Positions 27,401-47,163 of a DNA stretch of 64,000 nt are shown here, piece after piece. The position numbers and the translations under genes were made by a program. The DNA is from Glandiceps talaboti (lineage: Eukaryota > Hemichordata > Enteropneusta > Spengelidae), in the NCBI RefSeq assembly GCF_964340395.1, contig NC_135556.1, positions 9,961,001 through 10,025,000 of the forward strand, in the 5' to 3' direction. Position 1 is the first letter of the stretch, and every line of letters begins with the position of its first letter. Below the pieces are notes generated by a model that saw only the letters and a program-made list of their open reading frames with translations, searched no databases and was not told the DNA's origin.

Positions 27401-30400
27401 AACTCTTACCACAGTCACAGTCAAGTGTACAACTAGTAACGACCATTGATATACTGACATTGTCTGCATACCTTCGATTTCTTTTTACTGGCTGGTTCTT
27501 GTGCTGGTGCTTCAATTTCATTCACAAGAGCATCAATATCATCAAATTCATCCTTTTTCTTTGCACCCTTTTTACCAGATTTCTATAACACAAAATACAC
27601 ACAGAAACATGAAGACTAGTAATCAGAGCTCAAAATTAGTAGTAGTGCAGAGCATATAGACCACTAAAACATTGTAACTTGACTACCAAGTTAACTGCCG
27701 TCCAGGACACATAGACTACTAAACATTGTATCTAAACTACCAAATTAGCTGTAGTCCAGGAAACATAGACTTCTAAACATTGTATCTAGACTACAAAATT
27801 ATTAGTCCAGGGCACATAGACTGACAAACATTGTATTTAGACTACCAAATTTAATTTTTAAATGGTAATAGTCTGTTAGAACAATGGAAATCAATATAAC
27901 ATTATAGAAAATTATTCAATTGACTAAATCTGACTATCAAATATAGAAATTAAATCCAAGCAATGTTCTAGTGTAATATACTAATTTAGACATAAAGTTT
28001 GACAAAAATATTTGCATTAGGTTGTGTCTATCGACCTGAACAATCATTAACGTTACGCAAAATTTGAACCCTTGGTTCTGTAACAGGAACTATTTAGTAA
28101 TATATGTAAATTCAGTTGTTTCCATACTTTTCCCTTTTTCCCTTTCCTGTCAGCTTCAAATTCATCAGCTAATGCTTCAAGTTCATCTAGTTCATTAACA
28201 GGCTCAGAAGGTTTAACCACTGGTATCTCTTTCATTGCTGGGGGTTCTTCTTTGGCTTTGTCGTCTGACTGCTTCTTTGTATCATCTGGGTCGACCTTCA
28301 AGGCTTCAATCTCATCCAAAATATCATCCTCCCTGTATTCATAAAAATTACCAAAAATTACAAACGTCAGTCAATGTACCTAAAATAGCACTCAGACGGA
28401 CACCATCTGGGAAACGCAAACGTGGTCGACCATATCAAAGACAACCTGAAGGTGGATGGACAGTGATGACTGTGTCAGACGAGACAGGTCTTACATGGGG
28501 TGAAGCTCAATTCTGTGCAAAAGGCTAGCCAAAGTAGCAGAAGTTGGTGGCAGCCTTGTGTCCCAGCTGGGTCAATGAGGGTTACTTAGTTACTTACAAT
28601 GTAATGAAGACATCTTTCATGTCAGATTTAAGTTCAAAGTGGTGCAGGTTGAGATGATATGCTTTCTGACTCAAGTTAAAATATTCACATAAAACCTTGA
28701 TCTAATTCTTATAGTATAATGTTAACATCAATGCGTATCTTTCCTGGCATTGAAATTCTTCTACTGTTGTTCAGGATGGCATAATAGGATTTTCCATGAC
28801 ACTGTATGCCCAAATACCAGGTCTGAATTATGGCAATAGCAAAAATTAATGATGTTTGAGTTTAGAACTAGTCTAGTGCTATTCATGGCATCGAACATCG
28901 AGATCGCTCAAGAGATGATTCGATACCACATGTCTATCAAGACTGGTTTACAGTTAGAATACTACAGGTAAATTGAATAAATATTGTACCCCAAAAATGT
29001 ATAATCTCAGTTGACATTTTTTGTATTTTCCTTTTTTAGTTATTAGAACTACTAGTACTAACTATAATCTCAACATGAATTAGTATAGTACTAATGCAAC
29101 CACAAAAATGAAAAATGAAATGTTGAAAACGTATCAAACTGTCCTTCCTTGTGACTTTAGCTATGACTAACAAGTTTCATTCATTTGCGATTTTACTCAG
29201 ACCCTATGATAACTATATAGACTTAAATTCCCACCCTCAAATTTAGTTTATTATAAGCCCAGACATTTGGCTATCTCAGCCTCTGACTCAACATACTGAC
29301 TTAAATGGCATAATGAGCATAGTCTATGGGCTACATTTTAAATTTTTGTATGAAATGAAAAACATAAATTTTAAGATCAATAGTGAATAGAAAAATCAAC
29401 ACTTAGCAGAATCCTATGCACAGGTCCCTCTTGATAACAGCTTAAATGTCTTTGATCCAATTGACATATTGGTGAAATTGGTATAAAGTTGTGAAACTTC
29501 ATAAGGTTCCGGGTGAGAAGTATGTTGAAAACACAGTCTGCAAGCTATGGGAAATCTTGAACGAGTGCTATCCTCCAGACATGTATGTGTACATTGTGTG
29601 TACAAGTGTTGTGTAAAGATGTTTAAATAGAGAAATGATTGTGAAAGAACCACCCAAAGTTATGGAATAAACGTAAATGATGCAATAGAAAGCAACAGTT
29701 GAAAGTGTGTGGCAAGAATATTTGCATATTCATATTGCCTCAATACCACTGAAAAATTGTGCAACACCCCTGACGCCCAAAAACCAGGGTCTATTTTGTG
29801 AAACTTTGTGATAAGGTGAATGTCTTCTGAAACCCACTGGAATGTCTACCTGGATTACAAAAGAAAGGTGTATATGTTTGTGTTATGTTCTCACAGCTTC
29901 TTAACAACAGATGACCTGTTTGAGGTCATGGTACCCACATTCAGAGATTGACTGCCTGGAGAGCAGTTAAATACATTGTTCAGTTTGCCAAGTTGCTATC
30001 CAGGTATTCAATCTCTGAGTAATGTACCATGTGGTCAAAAAATATATATACTAACCAATCATCTTTTCTCTTGTTCTTTTTTCCTTTCTTGCCACGACTT
30101 GGAGGAGCCGCTGCAATATTATCATCATCATCATCCAAGTCTTGTGGTGGATTAGACAGTGGATCTAAGTCTACCTCTTCATCTCTGTTTAATAAATCAA
30201 CAACAAAAATTGTTTGTCAAAAAAAATATAAGATGTCATCAGTGAGGGTGGAGCGACGCGAACTTGGGCTTTGACCTATGTTTGAGGGTGCCTCCTCACA
30301 GCAGATCTTACAGACTAACTGTATATCTGCTACAGATGTTTCAGTATAGGCCTAATATGAGAATTCTTTGATCACTTTATTACCAAAAACATGCATCAAA

Positions 30401-31828
30401 CATCAAGCCTCAGTAATTATCAGAAATGATGTCCCAATAGGTAGAGTTTAGTCACTGTATGGTATGTCCACTGAAGTGCTTGTGTTTGAATTACTATATA
30501 AAGGTAGACTTTCCAAATTCTCTGCTCAAACTTATGTTTTGTGGTGGGAACAACGAATATATCATGTGTATATACAGTACAAGTTATCATATATTTCACT
30601 GTCATAGGGGACAGGCTTGAATAGCTGTAAGCTAAATCCCAATTCCCCTATTTACCCACGAAATAGTATTGTTGTATGTGTATCTGTAATGTTCATTTGT
30701 GCTTTTGGGTAAATACACACTATATATATATATACTATATATATAGTTTCTTATTATACCATGCACAAGCCAGGTTCAACAAAAAATATGGAATATATAC
30801 TCCGGTCGTTCTACGTCACCAAATGCTCTTCTATGTCATGACAACGCATGTCTAAAGAATGTCATTGGTTCTGCTGTGTTTGAAATTGACTCAAAGCGCT
30901 CAAAATTGCCTTTACCGTCCCAGATCATTTAAAAAATATTACTGGCGATTGTATAAATATGTTATTCCTCAACATTTTTCTTCATTCTCAACTGGAAAAT
31001 ACTCATGACCTACAGCTTGCCAATACTCATCTAGCGACTCGTAGTGACAAGGGCCCCTTAGGTCACTTGTCTTTTTTTGGCTGAATGACGAAAAATGTTG
31101 GGGAATAATATCTAATTGAATCATGATTCTTATATCCATGCCATTGTTTATGTTAACAAAGTATATAGTAACATGACGTCATAAAACTATTACATCAATG
31201 TTTAACCTGCAACATACATGTAGGAACAGACAATGGCAATGCTGCAATGATTTGATCATTTGTTTAAATAGATCCTTTGTACACTGTCACTTGAACTGTT
31301 ACAGAGTTTAAAAAAAAAATAAATAAATAAATAATTTCCCGGATTGTATATGGCGAAGCTGAACAGGGTAATGGGTAGTTTCTACAATTTCGATGATAAC
31401 ACTACAAAACATGTACGGTAGGGTTCCAATTATGATGTGGAGGAAATTAACTTCCCTCTCATCTGGAAATTATATTTTCCAAAATGAGTTGCTCCGTTTC
31501 CAATGACGAATCGACAGATCACAAGGAATATAGCGGACAGATCATTTGGTCGTATATATAAACTATATTTTGGGTGGACTTACAAATCAATTTCTAGAAC
31601 AATAAAAATTATATAAATGAAAGAACAATACACATATCCACGGTCATTCACACACTACCATCTCCCGGGTACCATCTGTCTCGAACCAGCTGTACTAACT
31701 GATATACGTCAATGTCGTGCATGTGCGTCAATGGCACGCCACATGGCTTTCTTTCTCCATGATTTCAATGATACTTACGAGTCAAAACCGTCTGCCTTTG
31801 CCTTCTTTCCCTTTTTAGGCTTACCCAT
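9454..31828 (-). CDS. EIF5B: Translation initiation factor eIF5B, complete 25-exon gene
   Basis: eIF5B is the universal translational GTPase (IF2 family) that joins the 60S subunit to the 48S complex. Coding exons, 5' to 3': 31779-31828, 30056-30184, 28128-28332, 27472-27582, 27100-27198, 26111-26351, 25262-25339, 24590-24754, 23520-23689, 21504-21720, 20540-20590, 19561-19668, 18716-18930, 18049-18156, 17158-17268, 16517-16726, 15913-16044, 15210-15392, 14155-14316, 13354-13485, 12757-12888, 12041-12117, 11102-11405, 10182-10343, 9454-9561. All junctions are GT-AG and all phases agree. The total is 3660 bp, or 1219 residues, like the vertebrate protein. G1 is GHVDTGKT (637-644), G3 DTPGHE (701-706) and G4 NKID (755-758, split between exons 16 and 17). 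The protein ends in an acidic/hydrophobic tail, IFDII. The start has the context GAGGAGATGG. No lesion was seen. Expression is probably housekeeping. Confidence 0.97.
10550..11090. repeat. Degenerate ~125-bp tandem repeats in eIF5B intron 23
   Basis: About four units share AGCTCACT, GGTCTATTA, CTCCAAGAA, TTACAATCATACAG and GCCCTCT. They fill most of the intron between the 162-bp and 304-bp exons. Confidence 0.7.
13134..13275. repeat. ~32-bp tandem repeat in eIF5B intron 20
   Basis: Four to five units of TATCATGTGCTACCCA followed by TGCACTGTTCACTTGA lie about 80 bp from the exon at 13354. Confidence 0.8.
15455..15680. repeat. Local direct duplication (~85 bp) in eIF5B intron 17
   Basis: The phrase ATTCTTGCCTGCCTCTAA, then AATTCTAAACTTGATTTTTG and ATCATAGATATTAT, occurs at about 15455-15540 and again at about 15595-15680. 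The two copies are around 90% alike. Confidence 0.75.
17335..17600 (+). mobile_element. SINE fragment (body only)
   Basis: The segment shares phrases with the fuller SINE at 19155: CAATGTGAATG, AATCCTATGCACTTATAAAG, GCAATGGATTGTATGCTC and CAGGGAGTTGAG. It lacks the tRNA-like head with a clear box B and lacks the usual 3' tail. Confidence 0.65.
19155..19465 (+). mobile_element. tRNA-derived SINE, near complete
   Basis: The head has a box A-like TGCTTAGAGTGG followed ~35 bp later by box B GGTTCGAGCCC. The body contains AATCCTATGCACTTATAAAG. The tail AAAGCGCTGTGAGCAC, then AAAGTGCTATATAAAA, matches the type of 3' end found in many marine-animal tRNA SINEs. It sits in the eIF5B intron between exons 12 and 13, in opposite orientation to the gene. 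Confidence 0.75.
20077..20500. mobile_element. MITE-like element, diverged copy
   Basis: Inverted ends TAGACATAAACTAAAACTAT and ATAGTTTCAGTTTGCAT flank an internal AGTGTTTACACTATCTTG. A further end-like piece (GACAGACACAAACTAAATCT) follows at about 20470. It is homologous to the clearer copy at 35888-36155. Confidence 0.55.
21935..22627. mobile_element. Tandem-repeat type element, ~130-bp units with CAGACAGACGG terminus
   Basis: About four units share ACCAACTTTGAATGAGATCT, GTCTGAGTTATGGCTTTGGA and AAAATGGCTGCCAGGCAGCC. A terminal unit follows, with ACCGGACCAGGCATCTCC, GGACGGACAGACAGACGGAA and a unique end rich in TCCGGACTTCGTCC. It lies in eIF5B intron 9. The many overlapping open frames here are repeat artefacts, not genes. 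Confidence 0.7.
22830..23490. repeat. 47-bp minisatellite, ~14 copies, in eIF5B intron 9
   Basis: The unit is AGTATGTCAAGTCAGATAGC, then CAAGTCTCTGGGCTATACTG, then TCAAGTC. Units differ by substitutions such as GCC/GTA and TCTCTG/TCTGTG. The array ends about 30 bp from the donor site of the exon at 23520. Confidence 0.92.
26470..26690. mobile_element. MITE-like element, diverged copy
   Basis: CACAGACACAAACTGCAACT on the left and ATAGTTTTAGTTTGTGTTTA on the right form imperfect inverted ends. The core AGTGTTTACACTATCTTG matches the copies at 20.2 kb and 36.0 kb. Confidence 0.55.
27645..27860. repeat. ~60-bp tandem repeat in eIF5B intron 3
   Basis: Four imperfect units share ACATAGACT, AAACATTGTATCTA, GACTACCAAATTA and GTCCAGG. 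Confidence 0.75.
30765..31115. mobile_element. Dispersed repeat with short inverted ends, eIF5B intron 1
   Basis: An imperfect inverted pair (TTCCTCAACATTTTTC at ~30965 and GAAAAATGTTGGGGAA at ~31090) bounds the right part. Phrases such as AATATGGAATATATAC and GGCTGAATG recur in the same order at 36395-36620. Confidence 0.5.
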
Positions 31829-32493
31829 CTCCTCCTCATGTGTTATACAGTCAGTCTTATCACAAAGAACGTAAACAATCTGGAAAGTGCGAAAATTTCG
31901 ATCTCACAATCGCGAAGATTGCAACACTACGGAACTCACGTCGCCGGAAGTTGCCCTTGAGTGTTCCATTTATAGATAAAGGGATAGGAAAATTTATTAC
32001 GAAATATTGTCATTTCATCTGACGATAAGGTATCATTCATTCGTTTATATATGTATACTGGTCTAAAAAAAACTTTCCACAAGTAACTTTATCAATTAAT
32101 ATTTTATGTCATTGATATCACCCACCTTAAGGCACAACAATGTTTCATTTACCCGCTAAAATGGTATGTTCCTTCTCCTTTCCTAGACAACTTTTCATTG
32201 GTTCAAACAAGAGAGCAAATAGAAACCACTCTAACATTCTACAGACTGTGTGGCTTTGTTTTTAATTTCATCTCTTCATCTACAAAGAATTTCGGAGACA
32301 TTGGGTAAATAAATGAAATGCATTTGTGGCAATAAACGTTTTCGAGAAATGTCAGTGTTTGTGAATAGCGCCCCCAACTAACTGCACTACCACGACTGCA
32401 TGACCTCAAAGGTATGACCCGTGTGTATGGTCAGATGACTTACTGCAATAGTCACCTGATTTATTCAGAGATAGTTGCCGCCCACCTCTTGAA
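31829..32493. promoter_or_regulatory. Head-to-head intergenic region, candidate bidirectional promoter
   Basis: 665 bp separate the start codons of eIF5B (minus) and the TMEM144 homologue (plus). A GC-richer patch near 31940 carries CCGGAAG (31944-31950), an ETS-type core common in promoters of translation genes. An out-of-frame ATG lies 11 nt upstream of the eIF5B start, at 31837-31839 on the minus strand. No TATA box is evident. Use as a shared promoter is inferred from spacing alone. Confidence 0.5.
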
Positions 32494-40712
<8,219 letters not shown>

Positions 40713-41051
40713 GACAGTGCTTGTCAAAGTGAAACAATCAATGCATGAAAACTATTCTCAGAGGACATGTTTCTGTAGACGCGCTAGACGCAAAGAACCT
40801 CTGGCAGCTACATTTTGGACGTTGCCATAAAGAGGCTGGTGGTCTTACGATGATGATGAAAACATGTTTAGCTTTTTAAATTATTCACACATCTCAGGAC
40901 ATTATTCCTTGATAGAGTACACCCATTAACATCCATTTATATATCAATATGGAAGTTTCAACATTTTTCTTTCAATTTCAATTTTCTTTTATTCACACAT
41001 CTCAGGACATTATTCCTTGATAGAGTACACCTATCTAACACCCATTAACAT

Positions 41052-41091
<40 letters not shown>

Positions 41092-41508
41092 ATATGCAAG
41101 TTTCAACATTTTTCCTTCAAATTTAAAAAAACTTTCTGGTCAATTTATATATCTATATGGTAACTTTCAATATTGTTTTTAGATATGAAAAAATTATGTT
41201 ACATGTAATATACAATATTAAAGAGTAAGAACCAATGTATTACAACACCCTCATGACTAGATTGCAAACATTCATTTTTTATTCAGTGATTTTGAATATT
41301 ACTTTGCATAACCATTACATGTATTTTACATTTAAAATTATCACAAAAACTAGGCTTGTTTATTACAGCACTTGCAAAGACTCATTTTTCACCTTTTTTA
41401 TTAAGTGGTAAGGAAGTATTGTGCTACTAAATCATTTCTTTTATAAACCTCAATTTAGTGAAAATGCACCAAGTCTGATATGCATGCCTGGTTAGTGTAT
41501 TGGAACTG

Positions 41509-41566
<58 letters not shown>

Positions 41567-43866
41567 AAATTAGCAAAACATTCAGTAGGTCACAAGTAAA
41601 AAGGGATAAGCAGTACAACAACAAAAATATTTACAGAGAAAGAATAAAAATCTATAACACAGAATACCTCTGCTGAGGATAACACTGAAAGGTTACAACC
41701 ATTGTGGTCGTCTCACATAAAACAAACTACAAAAGCATAATCAACAATTTTTTTTATTGAATATGATATGTAATAAACTCAGACAGGGATGAAAAAAAAC
41801 CCTCTTTGTCAGAGGTTAAAGGATCAGATGAAATAAAGTATATTATTTTCATTTTCTAATTACAGGAACATAATATGATTTATCTGTTAGCAAAATCATG
41901 CCTTGAGACAAAAATATTATAGTACAGTATTATGGCTCAGTGCTTTTTTTGGATGCAGAGATAAATAAGAATGTTTGAGAAACTGAAGTCTAGTCAGCCT
42001 GTCAGGGAAATATATATGAAGATATTAGTATTGCCTTTAAAACATTTCAACAAGTTGACTTGTGTTTTATGTATTCTTTTGTTTGATTAAAATAAATTTC
42101 CTTCCTGAATAAATGTTGGAAATTTTTGTTATAATATTACGTGTAATTGGCAGCTTTATATCAGCAATTCACATTTTGGGATTTCATGAGACTCACATGG
42201 AGACCTGCATATATGCTGCGATAACTTACCGAGAGGGAGCGGCCTGAGCAGCACGTTCTAATTTAACCTCCAAGTATAATTTTCAAGTGGATCCCCGAGT
42301 GAGGTTTATCAAAGCCCGCTATAACATTTTCCGTCCAACACAGAATTTGATATCTCAAACGATATAAAGCCTGTTATTCAAAAGCAGGCCAGCATTGAGT
42401 CATTTGGGTGATTCCATTACATTGAAGGATGAATTGATGTATGACAGTATCAAATTTACTGTTTCGTATATGTTTTGACACGTGTGATACTGATATCAAG
42501 AGAGCCAATTGCTATTGCTATGGCCCTGCCTGTCGAGTACGGTTTTCCTGTCCAGCAGGTACGCGCTATGCCCACCTATTTATTTGTTTTTATTTATTTA
42601 TTTATTTATTTATTTATTCATTCGTTCATTCATTTATTTATCCCACAATGTCAACACAAGCGAGAAATGTTTCTGACGAGGTCATCCCGAAACGCCAACT
42701 ATTTTTATCTGTTTTGGATAGAAAATATTTTATCTGAACTAAGTATTAATATCTATTCGCATTCAGGGCTGTTGAATGTCCAAAATGTCATACACACAAT
42801 ACGGCCTAATTTAGCGTGGGGTTCCAACAAATGTGAAATAATTAGACTGATATCTATCAGACTTTAAATTAAACATAGCATTAAAACGCTGGGACATCTC
42901 TCTTTAAAAGAGTAAATTACTAAATAATGTTTTCGAGTATGGCAGATATACAGGGGCTATAACGGAGCCAATGAGAGGATATGTTTCAAACTAAAATAGG
43001 ACGATTTGGAAACCAATAAAATCACACGTCACAACAAATTAAAGTATTCAAGCTTATTAGTGTAGACATGCGATAATTGTTCGTATAATAACAGCATTCA
43101 TAAAACATTTTGACATGTTACAGATCAGTATATATTGGCTACGATCGCACTTGGTTACCAGTATTGACTTGCATGATGCTTACCATACTTTTTTATCTTG
43201 ATTAAGACCTGAGATTATAATGCTGACTGAAACAGATGACGTTTGATGTGGCTGCAACGAGATTTAGAAAATTGAGAGGTGTGTATTACTATAACTTATC
43301 ATCAACAACAATGCCATCACTATCATAACCATCAACACTATTATCATTGCGATCAGCAACACCAGTGCGATCCGCATCGACACCTTGGGCATCGGCATTG
43401 CCAACACCAATGAATACAACGCTGAAACACTTAATTCGAGGATTGCATGCGGAACATACGTTACATCTTTTAGCTCATATTAATCAAGTGCCAGCCATCA
43501 TAACTAACTATATTATGCATTACGGAATAACAAGTGTGCCCGCTTAGTGACATTGAATTCCTTGATGTTTACATGTCATGATGGAAAGTTGATGCTGATG
43601 ATGTTTTACACATGTAATTGCCCGGAACTGAATCATTTGGATCACTTATGTACAGACTGCAGCGAGACTTCACACAAGTAACTGTTTTCGAAAAAGTATA
43701 TCAATTAGGTTTATGAATCATTATTATATATATTACTTTTAACACATGAATAATCGTTATTCTCTCATACAAACTTTATCTAATATTAATATCCGGTCAT
43801 TATTTTATTTATCTATAGGTACATTCACATATTCTTAAGAAAGAACGTTTAGGTATATATTTGATA
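40713..43866. other. Intergenic stretch between TMEM144 and the GPCR array
   Basis: No gene is recognised. The stretch includes a local direct duplication (about 40889-40980 and 40993-41120, sharing CATCTCAGGACATTATTCCT), (TA)n at about 41056-41088, (GATT)n at 41513-41567 and (TTTA)n at about 42580-42640. Possible TMEM144 polyadenylation hexamers lie near 41832 and 42091, which would imply a long 3' UTR. An ATC/ACC-rich patch is at 43290-43410. Two overlapping frames at 42441-42867 are driven by the (TTTA)n tract. Confidence 0.6.
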
Positions 43867-44826
43867 ATGTATGGGAACGTAACTAACAATACTGGTGTTC
43901 AGTGTGGAATGATTTCTACATCAACGCTTCTATGGACAATGTCAGTCTATCTTATATGTGCCATCATTATCATTGGTAATTTGCTTGTAGTTGTAACATT
44001 TGTAAAATCTAATGTAATCAGAAATAGATTGGCAAACTATTTCATACTTAATCTTTCTGTTACTGACCTCTGTTTTGGATTGTTTATTTTAGTCTATGTT
44101 CCGTTGGTAATCCATGTACCAAAAGTTTATGGTAGCTTATCATGTCGGATTATTTCGACGATAAGCGTTATATTTATGTGTACTTCAATGCTCTCTATCT
44201 TACTGGTTAGTGTAGACCGATATATCTTTATCACTTGGCCATTACATTATCCGTTGTACGTCACACAACCACGTGTCAAATGTGCCATCATTATGTCTTG
44301 GATTATCCCCTGTGTTATCATTATTGTGATTCCCTATATAAGTGGACTGTTTGTATATTTGATTGAGTATCACTGTATGTTTGCACCGCCACATTATGGC
44401 TATGTGTTTACTTTTTTCGTTATCACTATTCTTGTAGCACTAATATTTATAAACTGTCGAATATTCCTCATAGTTCGTAAACAGATTCAACAAATACGTG
44501 TACAAACCAGAAGTGTAAACATTGGTGGATCCGAAGATGGTCATCATTCTAATCATCAAGACATGAGTAGGGTAGAATTCAAAGCACTCGTTAACTCTAC
44601 TGTGTTAGCATTGACGTTTCTTATTATGTGGACACCGTTTTCAGTGATGACAGCATTGTCATTCCATGGCATTCAAATTCAGAGTTCAGCGACTACATTG
44701 GTCACTGTTGGTTTACTTTTTGGCAATTCTGCTATCAATCCATTTTTGTATGCCATGAACAGGGATTTTCTCTTGGCATATAAGAAAGTATTAGTTTGCA
44801 CTTCCAGCGTAACCAATGATGGCTGA
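43867..44826 (+). CDS. Class A (rhodopsin-like) orphan GPCR, paralogue 1
   Basis: A single exon encodes 319 residues from the ATG at 43867; the open frame extends two codons upstream without a start. The N-terminus MYGNVTNNTG has two N-glycosylation sequons. TM1 has GN at 1.50, TM2 NLSVTD (D2.50), TM3 starts with Cys3.25 and ends VDRY, TM4 has W4.50, TM6 has IMWTPF (W6.48, P6.50) and TM7 NSAINPFLYAMNRDF. ECL2 carries a partner Cys (YHCMF). ICL3 is short and basic (VRKQIQQIRVQTRSV). Position 3.32 is Ser, so the aminergic Asp is absent. P5.50 is Ile and Y5.58 is Asn. The receptor is a plasma-membrane G-protein-coupled protein of unknown ligand. It is the most diverged member of the array and the only one keeping N1.50. 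Confidence 0.93.
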   Translation: MYGNVTNNTGVQCGMISTSTLLWTMSVYLICAIIIIGNLLVVVTFVKSNVIRNRLANYFILNLSVTDLCFGLFILVYVPLVIHVPKVYGSLSCRIISTISVIFMCTSMLSILLVSVDRYIFITWPLHYPLYVTQPRVKCAIIMSWIIPCVIIIVIPYISGLFVYLIEYHCMFAPPHYGYVFTFFVITILVALIFINCRIFLIVRKQIQQIRVQTRSVNIGGSEDGHHSNHQDMSRVEFKALVNSTVLALTFLIMWTPFSVMTALSFHGIQIQSSATTLVTVGLLFGNSAINPFLYAMNRDFLLAYKKVLVCTSSVTNDG

Positions 44827-47163
44827 GAAAATCTTTAGTTGTTGGAAGGAAAAAAGTAAACATGAATAGCTGAAAAGAAGAGACATTCGTAATAGTCGAT
44901 GAGGAAACCGCATAAAACTTTAGCTAATCTTTATACGATTAAGCCTTCTGTGTATCATGCACGTCTAGTAAATATGTGAATACATCTTTATACTACTAAT
45001 TTAGTTATTAAATTATTGATTAATCTTATCTTATACTCATTATAGTTTGACTTACTTATGGCAACTACCAAATGGGATTACGCAGAGAACTATAGAGGCA
45101 GATTCATTATTCAGGGTCAATTTTGAAATAAACATGGTAATTAGAACGACACCATGTTATCAATGTACTGCAGTTAACGTTTTTACACAGACAGAGTTTT
45201 CAATCATTTTAAAGAAAGAGCTGTCATGTAAACCTATGTAGAATATTTTATTAATTAAAATATGCACAATAAAAATAAGATTATACAAATATATAGTACA
45301 AATGCTCACTTGGTTCTGTTTGTTAAATGTGGTAATCATCGGCTGTTACTGTTACATGCATGCTTTGATGTTTTATATGACTAAGAGACAACGAATAAGG
45401 GTCTTAACTAGATCTACAATATCTATACAGATCTTTAAAAGAAGACAGTTCTTATCTTCTTCCCTGGCACATTTGTGCACAGTTTGATCTTGGATGTATC
45501 CCGGAAATAAAAATCTTAAACCTTGGTTGTTTCTTTGTTAACAAAACTACAACCCATTCTCAGTTTTAAAAAAAAAGATTGTGAAACCCAAGTTTCTTCT
45601 GAACTTTCACAAACACCAGAAAGAAGGAAGTCATGGGGGGAGGGGCTTTGAGCTACTTTGTTTTTTAAATGTCATGTATTGATAGGACATGCTAAATTGT
45701 TATCTTAAACTGACATAATGTCGTAAACAATTTCATATATGTGATGGTTTGTCAAATAAGGTCTTGAAGCCTCATATCATTTGTTCATCATTCCATCAAG
45801 CAAGAACAAACACAGACTGGGTATGAATTAATAAAGTAATAAATAAACTATCGATTTAACCTCAGAGAAGATAAGCAGAAATCAGTGAGAAAAATACATA
45901 CAAGTATTAACATTTAAACGAATCCATTAATTGTCATATTAGTATGCTGCATATTAGAAGCAACTATTGAAGTTTTATATCACTCCTAGCTTTCTTTCCA
46001 AAGTAAATTATAATCAAAACTCATTCATGAACAAATTGTAATATTATTTGCTTTTCAGGTTGTCACTGAAATCTCAGGCGTTTGATGTTTGATTTTTGAC
46101 CATATAGAGCAACCAGTAACTATACAACAATCTGACTAACATGCATTTTGGGGACTTTTACATGAATGGTTGTAGCTGCTCAGCGTAAAATATACCCTGA
46201 ACTACTGGCGAAATCAGCTTGAGTTGGTCCAAAAAAGCACTGTAACACTCTCCGATGGGTTAAACCGTTCTATCATGTCATGCCTACACGTAGTATACGA
46301 TGAACGAAACTGCCACCTTACAATCAGCTTAACCCTCTAAACATTCCATACAGAGGATGTTACCATGCCAAACAAACAAACACTATTACATGTGAAACCT
46401 CAGAACACTACAGCACAATAGTTATCCTTCTCATTTGAACGAGTATCTTTTTTTGTCACATAAATGGAAAACGAATTACCTAAAATGTGGTGACTGCGGC
46501 AAATATCAGTCTTGCAGCTAGAATATCTATCTAAGCTAATAGATAATATAACAATCATAAACGAATTAACGAACACATTGTTACCCCTAAAAGTGTTTCT
46601 GACAACAAATTCTAATCTACAAGCGACATGGATGTCAACCACTGTTACACCAATAACATGAAAAAAAAATTCCTACCAAATTTATTAATTTTTTTATTTT
46701 TCCTTCTACTACCTAACCTACTGTACAGTAATAACTAGTAAATGTATCGTCCTCTTACCATTATTACCAACTTCGAAAACAACAAGACAGTTATTTCAGC
46801 TGCGTAATAATACAACTCTAGGATGGTATAAGCATCAACATCTAAAGTCCTACATTTTCTCCATCCAGCACGTTCACCGTTGAAAGTATCCGTCGTCATA
46901 ACAGTCTGTATGTACAACATGGATGGACACTGAACCCTACAGCCTATCTTGTATTGTGTTGTAGTGTCGAAATGTAAAGCTGCTGATGAAAAACGACTTT
47001 GCAATATCTCAAGACGAACTGTTACTATATATTACCCACAGGAACAAGTTTTTAAAACATTTTTGCGTAGTAATATTCTGTACCTCTCTATTGGTAAATA
47101 ACATACCTTCGAATTCCATACGTTCAAAGCAGGTTGAAAGGACATACGGCAGTATCCTTGAAA
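44827..47163. other. GPCR array flank, no gene recognised
   Basis: Parts are diverged copies of the flanks of later units. AGCAACCAGTAACTATA near 46100 and ATACCCTGAACTACTGGC near 46190 match 49710 and 49805. An AAGCGACATGGATGT phrase at 46620 corresponds to 50310 and 56690. No coding sequence is recognised. The first array unit therefore probably spans about 43.8-46.3 kb. Confidence 0.6.

Larger units (their letters stand above)
18716..31828 (-). other. EIF5B: eIF5B N-terminal charged region (exons 1-13)
   Basis: This covers residues 1-613. The protein starts [11 protein letters not shown]. Alternating Lys-rich and Asp/Glu-rich blocks follow, including [13 protein letters not shown] in exon 6 and VKAMQEAL in exon 9, both conserved family phrases. 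Exon 13 is almost entirely Asp/Glu/Ser. In the family this half is poorly conserved and dispensable for the core GTPase function. Its low complexity explains the poly-acidic and poly-basic shadow frames on both strands. Confidence 0.9.

Noticed and set aside
42441-42867. Two overlapping ~100-130-codon frames after TMEM144
   Set aside because: Much of each is translation of (TTTA)n (Phe-Ile-Tyr-Leu runs); no domain or splice signals link them to a gene.
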